Shown here one piece after another: positions 9,745 to 19,792 of a stretch of 43,621 nt of DNA; position 1 is the first letter of the stretch; every line of letters starts with the position of its first letter. Position numbers and translations under genes: made by a program. Source of the stretch: an uncultured Pseudomonadota bacterium (lineage in GTDB: Bacteria > Pseudomonadota > Gammaproteobacteria > Burkholderiales > JALYOK01); assembly GCA_902826775.1 (NCBI GenBank), contig CADEHE010000006.1:236313-279933 (forward strand). The letters are read 5' to 3'. The notes under the pieces are model-generated. The model worked only from the letters and a program-made list of their open reading frames with translations. It ran no database searches and was not told the DNA's origin.

Positions 9745-10497
9745 TCAGATTTCTATCACCAGGCTCGGATCGAACTGCAGGTTTTCCGAATGCCCCTGTT
9801 CGGGATAGCCGCGCGGATTGCACATGATCCGTGTGGCGCCGACATAGTGGTTGAGCGAGGTATGCGTATGTCCATGGCACCACACGGCGATTTCATTGCT
9901 GGACAAGATGCCGGTCAGGTCGCTGACGAAACCGGGATTGGCTGGCGAATCCTTGAACTTCGGCGCGATGCAACTGGGATGCGGGCAGTGATGCGAGACC
10001 ACCACCGTTTTACCGGCAAATGGCTGGGCCAGCGCCTGCTCCAGCCAGGCGCGGGCGGTGTGGTGCAGGGCAATTGTGTCTTGCGGCAGTAGCGGTCGGT
10101 CCCCCATCCGGATGCGCACGTAGTCGGTCATACAGCGGGCGGCGTCGCCAACTGCCTTGTTGACATCGCCGTTCAGGGCAAAATCCGTCCACAACGTGGT
10201 GCCGAGAAATCGCACTCCATTGACGACTAAGGCCTTATTGTCCAGAACATGAACGTGATCGGGCTTCGCGGCATGCTCTAGGACTGAGCGCATGGCTTCG
10301 AACTGCAGGAAGTCGTACTCGTGATTGCCAGGGACGTAGATCACCGGGCAGGCGAAATGACGCCCGGCCCACTCGACACCCAACAGGCCGTTGTGGATAT
10401 CGCCCGCAAGCACGACCAGATCTTGCTCAGCCTCCGGCGGCACCCAGGGATCATGTTCCAGGTGCAGGTCGCTCAGCAGGCGCAACCGCACGCTCAA
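9745..10497 (-). CDS. Calcineurin-like metallophosphoesterase
   Basis: A 250-residue protein with all metal-ligand motifs of the family: DLH (Asp10, His12), GDIH (Asp33, His35), GNHE (Asn58, His59), VSHHCPH (near 168) and GHTHT (near 210). It is probably cytoplasmic, as no signal peptide is seen. The substrate (phosphodiester, nucleotide or phosphoprotein) cannot be told from sequence. The start is TTG 10497 (MSVRLRLLSDLH), whose bases overlap the TGA stop of the small zinc-ribbon-like gene upstream, so translation is probably coupled. It converges with tnaA. Confidence 0.88.
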   Translation of the reverse strand: MSVRLRLLSDLHLEHDPWVPPEAEQDLVVLAGDIHNGLLGVEWAGRHFACPVIYVPGNHEYDFLQFEAMRSVLEHAAKPDHVHVLDNKALVVNGVRFLGTTLWTDFALNGDVNKAVGDAARCMTDYVRIRMGDRPLLPQDTIALHHTARAWLEQALAQPFAGKTVVVSHHCPHPSCIAPKFKDSPANPGFVSDLTGILSSNEIAVWCHGHTHTSLNHYVGATRIMCNPRGYPEQGHSENLQFDPSLVIEI

Positions 10498-10673
10498 GTT
10501 TGCTGTGGCTGGCGGCGCGTCAGGCGAGTCGTGGTCTGCTTATTGGCACGCCGCATGCTGCGGCGCAGCGCAAAACAGGTTGGGCAAATACGCGTCACAC
10601 CCTGGTTGCCGGTGCGACGGAAGGGCCCATCCCGAAAACGCTGGCAATAGCTGCAAAATTGCTGTTGTTGCAT
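10494..10673 (-). CDS. Small CxxC/CxxC zinc-ribbon-like protein
   Basis: A 59-residue ORF from ATG 10673 to TGA 10494. The protein begins MQQQQFCSYCQRFRDG and has a second pair in TRICPTCFALRRSMRR, giving CxxC-N(~23)-CxxC followed by a strongly basic tail. This pattern fits a small zinc ribbon that could bind nucleic acid. The stop codon TGA overlaps the TTG start of the metallophosphoesterase, so the two genes form a coupled pair. An extended -10, TGCTATGAT (minus strand, 10708-10700), lies about 27 bases upstream of the ATG. I do not recognise a named family. Both the motif spacing and the stop/start overlap argue that the ORF is real despite its size. Confidence 0.65.
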   Translation of the reverse strand: MQQQQFCSYCQRFRDGPFRRTGNQGVTRICPTCFALRRSMRRANKQTTTRLTRRQPQQT

Positions 10674-10790
10674 AGGCTATAAAACCTCGATCAGGCGCCA
10701 TCATAGCAGGCATGACGATGTTGCGCGTTGCCAACCGGTTAGCGGCGCCATCACCGCTGCGCTAGAGGGCGAACAGTCTCCCAGCTAGAG

Positions 10791-13157
10791 TTATGTGGCG
10801 GCCGCCAGGTCAACGGGTAAGAAATTGCGCGCAATTTGCTTTCCTTTGCGGGCGCGCTTGCCGACATACTCGTTTAGTTGCTTCCCCGTAAGGCGCTGCT
10901 CCGCCGCCTTACCACCGCGGCCCGTGCCGCTAATCACCAAATTTTCACCGCTTACGACCACCGCTCCGGTCAAGCGTTCGCCTGTGTCCAAGCCCATGAC
11001 GATCACGCCACGGCCACCGCTGGGCAGCTCCTTCATTTCATCCAACAAGAACACCAGCAAACGGCCTTGCTGCGATACGGCGGCGACCGCTTTGGCGTTG
11101 CGCGGATCGAACGCATGGGGTCTGAGCAACTCGGCGCCCTCATTCAAATTCACGAATTGCTTGCCCGCTTTGTTGCGAGCGCTCAAATTGCCCGGGCTGC
11201 AAATCAACCCATAGCCGTCCGAAGTGCTCAGCAATAGTTTTTGCACCGGTTGGCCGCAGAGCATGCCGACCACACGGGCACCGAGGCCAAGATCGATCAA
11301 ACTGGTGACTGGAACGCCGTCGCCACGGCCGCCAGGCAAACTCGCCGCCGGCACAGTATAAACGCGTCCTTGGCTGGCGATAAAGGTGACGTTGTCGACG
11401 CTGCGGCATTGCTGCAGAGCGAGCAGAGCGTCTCCCTCTTTGAATGAAATGCTGGTGGCGTCGATGTCATGGCCTTGTCGCGCGCGAATCCAGCCTTTTT
11501 GCGACAAGATCACTGTGAGAGGTTCATCGATTACCGGCACTTCCACTTCCGCCACCTCAGCACGTTCGATCAATGTGCGGCGCGCGTCGGCATATTTCTT
11601 GACGTCCTCGCGCATTTCCTGGGCCAGGAGCGTGCGCAGCGCCGCGGGCTTGTCGAGCAATTTTTGCAGCCTCACTTGCTCGGCTTGCAGTTCCTTGATC
11701 TCTTGTTCAATCTTGATCGCTTCGAGTTTAGCCAGTTGGCGCAGGCGAATCTCCAGGATGTCTTCCGCTTGGCGCTCGGTGAGCGTGAAGGCTTTGATGA
11801 GATCGGCTTTAGGGTCATCGGCTTGCCGGATGATGCGGATGACTTTGTCGATGTTCAGCAGGACCAGCGCACGGCCCTCGAGCACATGCAAGCGGTCCAG
11901 CACTTTCTCTAGTCGGTGCGCGCTGCGCCGGCGCAACGTTTCCAACCGAAACTCGATCCATTCATGCAAGATTTCGAGCAGCGGTTTTTGCCGTGGCCGG
12001 CCATCGCGCCCGATCGCGACAAAGTTCACCGGGAAGTTACCTTCCAAGCTGGTGTGCGCCAGCAGCAGCTGGGCGAAAGCTTGACTGTCCTGGTTGCGCG
12101 ATTTTGGTTCGAACACCAGCCGCACGCGCGCGTCCTTGCCCGATTCGTCGCGGATGCCGTCGAGCGAAGCAAGGATTAACTGCTTAACCTGCAATTGGTC
12201 TTGGCTCAGCGACTTCTTGCCGAGCTTGACTTTGGGGTTGGTCAGTTCTTCGATCTCTTCCAACACTTTCTTGGCGTTGGTAAGCGGCGGCAGTTCGGTC
12301 ACCACGAGTTGCCATTGGCCGCGCGCCAACTCCTCGATCTTCCAGCGCGCGCGCAGTTTCAATGGGCCGCGTCCGGTTGCGTACACTTGGTGGATTTCGG
12401 CGGGGGAGGAGATCAACTGACCGCCTCCCGGGAAATCCGGGCCGGGCAATAGCTTCAGAATGTCGGCAAGTTCCGCTTTGGGTTGATCGATGAGTTTTAT
12501 GCAGGCTTCGGCGACCTCCTTGAGATTGTGCGATGGCATTTCGGTGGCCATGCCCACCGCAATGCCGCTGGCGCCATTGAGCAGCATGAACGGCAGACGC
12601 GCAGGCAGCAATGCCGGCTCCTTGAACGCGCCATCGAAGTTGGGCACGAACTCGACCGTGCCCTGGTCGATTTCATCCAGCAGCAGCGCGGCGATTGGCG
12701 TTAGGCGGCACTCCGTGTAGCGGTAGGCCGCTGCCGGATCGCCGTCGGGTGAGCCGAAGTTGCCGTGACCGTCGATCAAGGGATAGCGCAGCGAGAAATC
12801 CTGTGCAACGCGCACCAGCGCCTCGTAAGTCGAGGAATCTCCATGCGGGTGAAACTTGCCCAATACTTCACCAACCACGCGCGCGGCTTTCACCGGTTTG
12901 GCGCTGGGCCCCAAACCCATTTCCGACATCGCGTACAGAATGCGCCGCTGTACCGGCTTCTGTCCGTCCGCCACGTCCGGCAAGGCGCGGCCTTTGACCA
13001 CCGAGATGGCGTACTGCAAATAGGCGACTTCCGCGTACTGCGCGAGCGGCGCGGACTCGCCCTCGCCGCCGTTGCCAGGAGGCGATGCAGGCGGCGGCGA
13101 ACCCGGCGGCGCGCTTGCCTTTGTCTTTGGATCGTCGAACAAATCGGACTGCTGCAC
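10791..13157 (-). CDS. parC: DNA topoisomerase IV subunit A
   Basis: A 788-residue type IIA topoisomerase A subunit that cuts and rejoins DNA, decatenating daughter chromosomes together with ParE. The catalytic Tyr147 lies in AAAYRYTE after Arg146, and the quinolone-determining region reads [13 protein letters not shown], with Ser108 at the position of E. coli ParC Ser80 (wild-type serine). A Pro/Gly-rich N-terminal extension of about 35 residues precedes the conserved start ([17 protein letters not shown]). The C-terminus has beta-pinwheel-like repeats that end in a basic tail. The start is GTG 13157, whose first base overlaps the last base of the parE stop (TAGTG), so parE and parC are translationally coupled. 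ParC rather than GyrA is indicated by the partner and by the short, degenerate C-terminal domain. Confidence 0.93.
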   Translation of the reverse strand: MQQSDLFDDPKTKASAPPGSPPPASPPGNGGEGESAPLAQYAEVAYLQYAISVVKGRALPDVADGQKPVQRRILYAMSEMGLGPSAKPVKAARVVGEVLGKFHPHGDSSTYEALVRVAQDFSLRYPLIDGHGNFGSPDGDPAAAYRYTECRLTPIAALLLDEIDQGTVEFVPNFDGAFKEPALLPARLPFMLLNGASGIAVGMATEMPSHNLKEVAEACIKLIDQPKAELADILKLLPGPDFPGGGQLISSPAEIHQVYATGRGPLKLRARWKIEELARGQWQLVVTELPPLTNAKKVLEEIEELTNPKVKLGKKSLSQDQLQVKQLILASLDGIRDESGKDARVRLVFEPKSRNQDSQAFAQLLLAHTSLEGNFPVNFVAIGRDGRPRQKPLLEILHEWIEFRLETLRRRSAHRLEKVLDRLHVLEGRALVLLNIDKVIRIIRQADDPKADLIKAFTLTERQAEDILEIRLRQLAKLEAIKIEQEIKELQAEQVRLQKLLDKPAALRTLLAQEMREDVKKYADARRTLIERAEVAEVEVPVIDEPLTVILSQKGWIRARQGHDIDATSISFKEGDALLALQQCRSVDNVTFIASQGRVYTVPAASLPGGRGDGVPVTSLIDLGLGARVVGMLCGQPVQKLLLSTSDGYGLICSPGNLSARNKAGKQFVNLNEGAELLRPHAFDPRNAKAVAAVSQQGRLLVFLLDEMKELPSGGRGVIVMGLDTGERLTGAVVVSGENLVISGTGRGGKAAEQRLTGKQLNEYVGKRARKGKQIARNFLPVDLAAAT

Positions 13158-15130
13158 TAGAAGTCTCCCTCAACGGCGTTGCCGTTTTCTTCCAGCCACA
13201 TACGCCTTTGCGCGGCTTCGCTCTTTCCCATCAGCAGCGTCATCTTGCTGCGCACGAACTCCAGCCCGGCATCATCGAAGCCGACCTGCAACAGTTTGCG
13301 GGTGTCGGGATTGAGCGTTGTTTCCCATAGCTGAGCCGGATCCATTTCGCCCAAACCCTTGAAGCGCGAAACCTGCCACCCGGCGGGTTTCAGCCCATCC
13401 TTCTTGAGCTTGTCTTCGGTATGCTTAAGCTCGGCCTCATCGAGCACATACACTTTGCGCGGCGGCTTGTTCTTGCCGTGACCGGGCACATCAATGCGGA
13501 ACAAAGGCGGGCATGCAACGTAGATATGGCCGCTTTCGATCAATTTGGGGAAGTGCGCATAGAACAAAGTCAGCAGTAGCACGCGAATATGCGCGCCGTC
13601 GACGTCGGCGTCAGACAAGATGACGATCTTGTCGTAGCGTAGCGCCGACAAGTCCAAACTTGCCTGCATCGTGTGCGGGTCGATGCCGATCGCCACGGCG
13701 ATGTCGTGCACTTCGTTGTTGGCGAACAAGCGGTCGCGTTCGACTTCCAGCGTGTTTAACACCTTCCCGCGCAGCGGCAGCAGCGCTTGGTACTCTTTAT
13801 CGCGCGCCATTTTGGCGCTGCCACCGGCGCTATCGCCTTCGACCAGGAACAGTTCGCGGCGGCGCACATCATCGGTTTCGCAGTCGGTGAGTTTACCCGG
13901 CAGCACGGCGACGCCGGAAGACTTGCGCTTCTCCACCTTTTGCGAGGCGCGCTGCCGATTCTGCGCTTGTGTGATGGCGAGTTCGGTAATGCGTTTGCCG
14001 TATTCGACATGCTGGTTGAGCCACAATTCGAACGGATCCTTTACCGCGTTGGCAACCAAGCGCACCGCCTCACGGCTGTTCAATCGCTCTTTGATCTGAC
14101 CTTGAAACTGTGGGTCAAGCACTTTGGCGGATAGCACAAAATTGACGCGCGCGAATACGTCGTCCGGCACCAGCCTGATGCCTTTGGGGAGCAGGCCGTG
14201 AGTTTCGGCGAAGCGCGCTACGGCGCTGAACAGCCCTTCGCGCAATCCGGCTTCATGCGTGCCGCCGGTGGGCGTAGGGATCAAGTTGACGTAACTCTCG
14301 CGCACCGTCGCGCCGTCCTCGCTCCAGCCGACTACCCATGCTGCGCCTTCGCCTTCGGCGAAGCCGCTGCTCTCATCGGTTATGTACTTTTCACCATCGA
14401 AATGCGGGACGACGAGTGCATTGCCTTGCAGCGCCTCGTTCATGTAACCGACCAAGCCGTCGGGATATGACCAGGTCTTGATCTCCTTGCTCTTCTCCAA
14501 GGTCAGAGTTATACGCACTCCCGGCAGCAGCACCGCGCGCGCGCGCAGTACCCGCTCGAGTTCCAGCGCGTTGACGTGCGGACTTTCAAAGAATCTGCCA
14601 TCCGGCCACAAGCGCACCAGCGTCCCGGTGGCTCTGGCGGCAGTTCCGGTGCGTTTCAGTGCTTCGTGCACCTCGCCTTGCTCGAACGCGATATTGTGAA
14701 TAGCACCATCGCGCGTGACTTGGCACTCCAAGCGTTTGGATAGCGCGTTGGACACGGATACGCCAACGCCGTGCAGACCGCCCGCGAAGCGGTAGGCGCC
14801 GCCCGAAGTCTTATCGAACTTGCCGCCTGAGTGCAGGCGCGTGAAGATGAGTTCCACCACCGGCCGCTTTTCTTCCGGATGTGGTCCGACCGGAATGCCG
14901 CGGCCGTCGTCCGAGACAGAGATCGAGCCGTCGCTGTGCAGCGTAACCGCGATGCTCTTGGCATGCCCCGCGAGACACTCGTCAGAGGCGTTGTCGATGA
15001 CCTCCTGCACGATGTGCAAAGGGCTCGCGGTGAGAGTGTACATGCCCGGGCGGTGGCGCACCGCTTCCAGGTCTTTGAGTACACGAATGGAGCTCTCGTC
15101 GTATTTTGCTTTGTTAGCGGGCCGGCTCAT
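13157..15130 (-). CDS. parE: DNA topoisomerase IV subunit B
   Basis: A 657-residue ATPase subunit of topoisomerase IV. GHKL ATPase motifs are present: [36 protein letters not shown]. The TOPRIM domain follows with [16 protein letters not shown] and [15 protein letters not shown], and the C-terminal part ends in RRMWLEENG. ParE rather than GyrB is supported by the immediate downstream parC and by the absence of the long GyrB insert. The start ATG 15130 ([14 protein letters not shown]) is chosen because the family begins there; a longer reading frame to 15250 adds 40 residues with no similarity. No strong Shine-Dalgarno is visible. Cytoplasmic; forms an E2C2 heterotetramer. Confidence 0.92.
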   Translation of the reverse strand: MSRPANKAKYDESSIRVLKDLEAVRHRPGMYTLTASPLHIVQEVIDNASDECLAGHAKSIAVTLHSDGSISVSDDGRGIPVGPHPEEKRPVVELIFTRLHSGGKFDKTSGGAYRFAGGLHGVGVSVSNALSKRLECQVTRDGAIHNIAFEQGEVHEALKRTGTAARATGTLVRLWPDGRFFESPHVNALELERVLRARAVLLPGVRITLTLEKSKEIKTWSYPDGLVGYMNEALQGNALVVPHFDGEKYITDESSGFAEGEGAAWVVGWSEDGATVRESYVNLIPTPTGGTHEAGLREGLFSAVARFAETHGLLPKGIRLVPDDVFARVNFVLSAKVLDPQFQGQIKERLNSREAVRLVANAVKDPFELWLNQHVEYGKRITELAITQAQNRQRASQKVEKRKSSGVAVLPGKLTDCETDDVRRRELFLVEGDSAGGSAKMARDKEYQALLPLRGKVLNTLEVERDRLFANNEVHDIAVAIGIDPHTMQASLDLSALRYDKIVILSDADVDGAHIRVLLLTLFYAHFPKLIESGHIYVACPPLFRIDVPGHGKNKPPRKVYVLDEAELKHTEDKLKKDGLKPAGWQVSRFKGLGEMDPAQLWETTLNPDTRKLLQVGFDDAGLEFVRSKMTLLMGKSEAAQRRMWLEENGNAVEGDF

Positions 15131-15220
15131 GCGTTCATGGGTAATTGAAGTAGCGGACAGCTCTAATCGAGAGATGCGAATAATAACGGCAATCGCGCCG
15201 GGCAGTGACATCAGCATGCC

Positions 15221-15246
15221 GAGCGCGCCATATGATGGACGCGCTC
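15221..15246. terminator. Inverted repeat between outer-membrane gene and parE
   Basis: GAGCGCG and CGCGCTC form a perfect 7-bp stem with a 12-base loop. It lies downstream of the minus-strand beta-barrel gene and about 90 bases upstream of parE. No U-tract follows on the minus strand, so termination is only a possibility. Confidence 0.3.
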
Positions 15247-15296
15247 GCAAAAACTAGGAAGGGCCGCCCAGGGCGATACCGCAATCTAGAGAACGG

Positions 15297-16613
15297 CTAG
15301 AACCAGTAAGAAACCTCGGCAAATACCGCTCGATTGTCCGACAAGCTGCCGAAGAAACTTTCATCGCTGCCGCCGTAGTATTCAGCGCCGACAATCCCTT
15401 TGAGGCGGTCGCTGAATGCATAAGTGACCTTCGGCCGCAGCAAATAGCCGCGCGGGTCGAAGCCGTACACCGCGGCGAACTCGCCTTCGAGGGTGTCGTT
15501 CCACCACTTCTTGCTGATGCGGGTGGTCACGCCATACTCGGCCTTCTTGCCTTGGTTGCTAGAGATCGCGCTTTGCGTGGCGACGCCGCTGACCACAGGG
15601 TTGGCAATGTTTGACGGGTCGTGATATTTGCTGACGTAGCGGGAATACATCTGCACGTTGATGCTCAGGTTGTCCATAACGGTGCGTTCTACGCCGAACA
15701 CGCCGAAAAAGAACGGATTCTTGATTTCCGGATCATCGCCGTCGCTATCTCGGGTGCGCGTGTACGCGAACTCCCAGCGGATGCCGTATTGCCCGGCCGT
15801 GGTCGCGCCGTCGAGTCCAAGCACCTGTATCTTGTGATGGGTAGCCTGTGCGACCAGTGCAGGCAAAGCGCTCGCTTTGATGCGCCAGTCGGGCACTAAA
15901 TCGTAACCGTAGTAGTACGACACGGACCAATCAACGCGCCCGCCGGATTGCTCGAATTTGACAGCGAAGTTGTCCGCGTCGTCGGGAATATCCTTCTCCA
16001 TGCCGAACCCGGCCGGCAGTGGAACTGGGTAGCGATGCGGGCGAAAATCCGGCAACCAAACCGCGTGCAGCGAGTGCTGCTCGCCGATCGCCATTTTGGA
16101 GCGCAGCGCGAGGCTGCCGAAACGGTTGTCGTCCTCCTCGGGCACCAGCAGCGTGAAATCGCGCGGTGTGAGATTGTCGGTGGGGTTGATTCTGTCGGCG
16201 CGGCCCCACGCGATGATCTGCTTGCCGATGCGCAAATCCCATTGATTCAAGCGCAAATCGACGTAGCCCTCACGCAGCCTGTTGCGGTCGCGATTGGATT
16301 CACCGAGATCCTCTACGCCGACGTGCCCCGCCGCGTAGACGCCCACATCGTCGGTGAACTTGCGGTAGAAACGCGCCCATAGCATCGCGTTATCCACGCC
16401 TTTGTCGTCATCCAGCATCTTGTTCGACGTCCAGCGGCTGGCGCGCACTGAACCATCAATACCAAATTTGTTAAGCGTTGAATTCAGCGCCGACCAGGTG
16501 CCGTTGTCCTCGCTGGCGGTCGCGGCGGTACTGAGCGTCGCGGCCAAGAAAATTCGGGTTGCTCGCCGCAGGAAGCCACGCCGGCTCGGTTCTCTAACTG
16601 CGCATTGCGGCAT
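15297..16613 (-). CDS. Outer-membrane beta-barrel protein of an RND/MMPL operon (DUF1302-like)
   Basis: A 438-residue exported protein. Residues about 10-34 look like a signal with twin arginines (EPSRRGFLRRATRIFLAA) ending near TAATASEDNG. The mature part alternates polar and aromatic residues, contains REGYVDLRLNQWDLRIGKQ and AWGRADRINPTDNLTPRDF, typical of DUF1302/alginate-export-like barrels found beside MMPL transporters, and ends in SYWF, the terminal aromatic signature of outer-membrane barrels. Its start lies 2 bases after the stop of the transporter gene, so it is the last gene of the TetR-transporter-barrel operon. Likely role: the outer-membrane component or acceptor for a hydrophobic or lipidic cargo moved by the transporter. 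The cargo is unknown. Confidence 0.75.
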   Translation of the reverse strand: MPQCAVREPSRRGFLRRATRIFLAATLSTAATASEDNGTWSALNSTLNKFGIDGSVRASRWTSNKMLDDDKGVDNAMLWARFYRKFTDDVGVYAAGHVGVEDLGESNRDRNRLREGYVDLRLNQWDLRIGKQIIAWGRADRINPTDNLTPRDFTLLVPEEDDNRFGSLALRSKMAIGEQHSLHAVWLPDFRPHRYPVPLPAGFGMEKDIPDDADNFAVKFEQSGGRVDWSVSYYYGYDLVPDWRIKASALPALVAQATHHKIQVLGLDGATTAGQYGIRWEFAYTRTRDSDGDDPEIKNPFFFGVFGVERTVMDNLSINVQMYSRYVSKYHDPSNIANPVVSGVATQSAISSNQGKKAEYGVTTRISKKWWNDTLEGEFAAVYGFDPRGYLLRPKVTYAFSDRLKGIVGAEYYGGSDESFFGSLSDNRAVFAEVSYWF

Positions 16614-16615
16614 TG

Positions 16616-19600
16616 TTATGGTTGCTCCATATAGCGCGTGGTGAAATAGTCATCTTTGATGCCTTGATTCACTTTTAGATTCTCGATCTTGATTACTGTG
16701 CTATGCCCGCTCTGCAAGTCTTGCGCGTTGAGTTCGTCGGCGGACCAGCGACCGTTGGCCGGATCGACCAATTTCCAACCAACGAACCCGATCCTTTTCC
16801 AGAGCTCGCCGGTTTCGTCGTAGAGCTCGCCCTTCTGCGTAAGCAGACTGTCTTTGCGAATCCAGCCCACTCGCTTTGAATAGCCGGTGTTGGCCTTGAC
16901 GGCGGGTGTTTTGGGGGTCGATTCGATCACGTAACAAGCGATACCGTCAACGGGTTCTTCACGCACCAACTGATGGTTCCATTCGTTGACCTTATGCCCG
17001 ATGACGTCACCGTAGGAGAAATCGGTGCCCACAAAGCTCGATTTCTTTTCGCTTGCAACCATGCGGCGTACTTTTTTCAGTGCCGGCAGGTAGATCCACA
17101 TGTCGTCGTCGCGATCGGAGTTTTCGATCAGCAGCGAAACCGTGCCTTTAATATCCGCGGGCGCGAGAAAGCGTGTCATGCGCATGTTGTCAACGCCATT
17201 GGCTTGCAGTTTCGTCGTGCCGAATGTCTTGCGCACGCGTTGTTGCCCATTCTTGTTTGTTAACGTGAATGTTGCATCGGCAACGGAGTCGCCCAGCTTC
17301 GCCACCAGGAAGTTTTTTTCCATGATTTCCACCGCACTCGGAGCAGCTCGAGCCGAACGCGGTTGCAGCGCGCCGCTTAACGAAACGGCGATTACTGCAA
17401 TGGCTACGGTCGCAGCCTTGGTGCTTTTCAACTGCATAGGGCCTCCATCAAATACAAATCTTGGGCGAAACTTGAGTACCAACGCCGGAAGCAACGTTAG
17501 CGCCGCCGTTACGCTGACAAGCATGGCGCAGGCGATCAGAATCGCATTCCAGGTATGCGGGTAGAAACCGAACGAAAGCAATTGCACTGCGTAACCGCCC
17601 GCTACGGCGGAGGCGACGAATAGACTCGCTTTTCCGGCTGTGGCCAGAACTTTGCGCGTGGCTGCGCGCTCGTCCATGCCATGCTGCCATTCTTCGCGCA
17701 TGCGATAGAGCAAATAGATTGCATAGTCGGCGCCGATGCCGACGGCCATCGCTGAAATGAGCGAAGTCGGAATGTTGAGCTCGATCCCGGTCAATCCCAT
17801 GACGCCGAAGTTCACCAGCACCGCGAGCAGCAACGGCGTCAACACCAGCAGTCCGGCGAACGCCGAACGGAACACCAGAGAAGAAATGACAAACACGACG
17901 CTGGCGATCTGCACAATATTCCAGATCTTGCTGTTGACCAGCACTTCAGTAAGCGCCGCACCCTGGGGCACGCTGCCTCCCACGCTGACTTGAACGCTGT
18001 TGGGAAAATGCTGTTTGGCGAACGCATCAATCTTGTCGATCAAGCCAGTCACATAGTGGCTGCTGTCCGTTTTTAGGAAAGCGGTGATGCTCGCTGACTT
18101 GTAGTCGTAGTCGACGTAAGTGTCGAAATCGGCCGGCTCGCCCGACATGGAATAGAGCAGCAGGTACTGGGCGATCAAATCCGCGCTGTCGGGAATGACG
18201 TCGAAATTCGCTGCATCACCGTTCATGGCGCGATGCATGCGTTTGATGAAATCCGCCAGCGAGACGGTTTTGCCAATATTGGGCTGCTGTTGCAGGAACA
18301 CCTGCAACGCATCCATGGCCTTCAGCACGGCAGGATTCTTGATCGCATCCGGCTCTGCGCCCTTGACCAGCACGTAAACGGTATTGGTGCCGCCCAGCCG
18401 CTCGTTGAGGGCGCGGTCCTGTTGTTTGATCGGCAGCCAGTCGGCGAACAGGCTCTTCGTGGAGCTGTCGACCGTGACTCGGCTAAGCCCGACGAGCGCC
18501 AACGCGATCGCCAATCCGGCAGCGAAGTAGACGCGCTGCCGCTTCGGTCCAGTTAACCAGTCGGCGATCGCGTTGGTAAGGCGATCCCAAAAGCGTTCTT
18601 TGCGTTCCAGGCTGCGTTCTTTGTCGCTGGGCGCGGGCAGCATGGAGCGCAGCGCGGGAATGAAAGTCATTTCAAGAATGAGCGCGCCCAGGATGCCGAT
18701 GCCGGTAAAAATACCGAACACCCGCACCGAGGTAATGTGGAACACGGTGAGGGAGAAGAACCCGAGCGCGGCGACCAAACCTGCCGTCAGCATCACCGGT
18801 CCCACCGCGATGATGGAATCGACCACGGCCTGCCGGTTCGCCGCATGCGGCGTGAGCGACGTGGTTTCGCGCAAGCGGTGGTATTCCTCATAATAGCGCT
18901 TAAGTAATTGCACGGCGTGGCCGGCGCCCACTGCGAGTATCAAGATCGGCGTGAAGCCGTTGAAGATATCCAGAGGAATTTTGGCCGCGCCCATCATGCC
19001 CAGCCCCCACACGACAGCGAGCAGCGGCGTGACCAGCGGCAGGATCAATCCTTGCCAAGTGCGAAACGCCTCGAAGTGAATAAGGCCAACGATCAGCACT
19101 GCTAGCGGAAATAGCCAGACGATGCGATCGGAAAATATCTCGATTTGCGCCAAGAAATCGGGTAAGCCGCCGACCGCGATGTCAACGGTTGCGTCGCGTT
19201 CCGCAGCCAGAAGCGGTTCGATGTTTGCCATGATCTCGCGAAAGCCGCCGCCGCCGGCATCGCGAAATTCCGCTAGCACAGCAGTAGTGCGCCCATCTTT
19301 GGCCACGATCGAGTTGTGGTAAGCGCTGTTGCGTTGCACCGCTGCACGCAGCCGCTGCATGGCTTCGGCGCTGCGCGGCACTTCGACCATCAGCGGGCGC
19401 ACTTCCATGCCTTCGGCGGTGCCGAGGATGTCCTTAGCCTTGCGCGCGCTTAGGCTGAGCAAGTTTTCGCGCACCACGCCCGGTGATTCGCGCAGCTTGT
19501 TGGTAAGGCGCTGCACCTTTTCGAGCACCGCGCTCTGGTAGATGTCGCCCTGCTTCGGCGTGATGCCGATGACAACGACGTACTTGGAGCCGAAGATTTT

Positions 19601-19792
19601 TTCCACCTCGAGCGTCGTTACCACATAGGGATGCTCAAATGGCAACATGGTGTTCGGATCGATCACCATGCGCAGGTTTTTCGCGTAGGTGAGCAGCACC
19701 ACGGTAATGAGCGTGATGAGGCCGATCACCAGCCAGCGCCAGCGCAGGATCTGTTCGATGTAAGCGGCCAGAATCCGCTGTCCTAACGGCAT
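16616..19792 (-). CDS. MMPL/RND transporter fused in frame to a LolA-like lipoprotein-sorting protein
   Basis: One 1058-codon frame. Residues 1 to about 780 are an MMPL-type RND transporter: a first transmembrane helix (about 15-35), a periplasmic loop, a helix bundle at about 225-370, a second periplasmic loop, and a second bundle at about 625-775 with SAMAVGIGADYAIYLLYRM. This is the usual full length of such a transporter (about 780-800). From Met786 the frame continues as a complete exported protein of 273 residues: basic n-region, hydrophobic stretch, then SARAAPSAVEIMEKN, followed by an outer-membrane lipoprotein-sorting (LolA/LolB-fold) domain with DDMWIYLPALKKVRRM and GTDFSYGDV. In related operons these are usually two genes. 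An internal Shine-Dalgarno precedes Met786. The start overlaps the TetR gene by 10 bases. Confidence 0.85.
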   Translation of the reverse strand: MPLGQRILAAYIEQILRWRWLVIGLITLITVVLLTYAKNLRMVIDPNTMLPFEHPYVVTTLEVEKIFGSKYVVVIGITPKQGDIYQSAVLEKVQRLTNKLRESPGVVRENLLSLSARKAKDILGTAEGMEVRPLMVEVPRSAEAMQRLRAAVQRNSAYHNSIVAKDGRTTAVLAEFRDAGGGGFREIMANIEPLLAAERDATVDIAVGGLPDFLAQIEIFSDRIVWLFPLAVLIVGLIHFEAFRTWQGLILPLVTPLLAVVWGLGMMGAAKIPLDIFNGFTPILILAVGAGHAVQLLKRYYEEYHRLRETTSLTPHAANRQAVVDSIIAVGPVMLTAGLVAALGFFSLTVFHITSVRVFGIFTGIGILGALILEMTFIPALRSMLPAPSDKERSLERKERFWDRLTNAIADWLTGPKRQRVYFAAGLAIALALVGLSRVTVDSSTKSLFADWLPIKQQDRALNERLGGTNTVYVLVKGAEPDAIKNPAVLKAMDALQVFLQQQPNIGKTVSLADFIKRMHRAMNGDAANFDVIPDSADLIAQYLLLYSMSGEPADFDTYVDYDYKSASITAFLKTDSSHYVTGLIDKIDAFAKQHFPNSVQVSVGGSVPQGAALTEVLVNSKIWNIVQIASVVFVISSLVFRSAFAGLLVLTPLLLAVLVNFGVMGLTGIELNIPTSLISAMAVGIGADYAIYLLYRMREEWQHGMDERAATRKVLATAGKASLFVASAVAGGYAVQLLSFGFYPHTWNAILIACAMLVSVTAALTLLPALVLKFRPRFVFDGGPMQLKSTKAATVAIAVIAVSLSGALQPRSARAAPSAVEIMEKNFLVAKLGDSVADATFTLTNKNGQQRVRKTFGTTKLQANGVDNMRMTRFLAPADIKGTVSLLIENSDRDDDMWIYLPALKKVRRMVASEKKSSFVGTDFSYGDVIGHKVNEWNHQLVREEPVDGIACYVIESTPKTPAVKANTGYSKRVGWIRKDSLLTQKGELYDETGELWKRIGFVGWKLVDPANGRWSADELNAQDLQSGHSTVIKIENLKVNQGIKDDYFTTRYMEQP
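17435..17446 (-). promoter_or_regulatory. Internal ribosome-binding site and start for the LolA-like half
   Basis: On the minus strand GGAGG (17446-17442) is followed four bases later by ATG (17437-17435), exactly where a signal peptide begins inside the fused frame. Independent translation from here would give a 273-residue exported protein (17437-16616). An out-of-frame TGA lies just upstream of the GGAGG, where a stand-alone transporter gene would be expected to stop. Confidence 0.5.

Noticed and set aside
13157..15250. ParE start at 15250 with 40 extra residues
   Set aside because: The extra residues have no family similarity; conserved ParE sequence begins shortly after ATG 15130.
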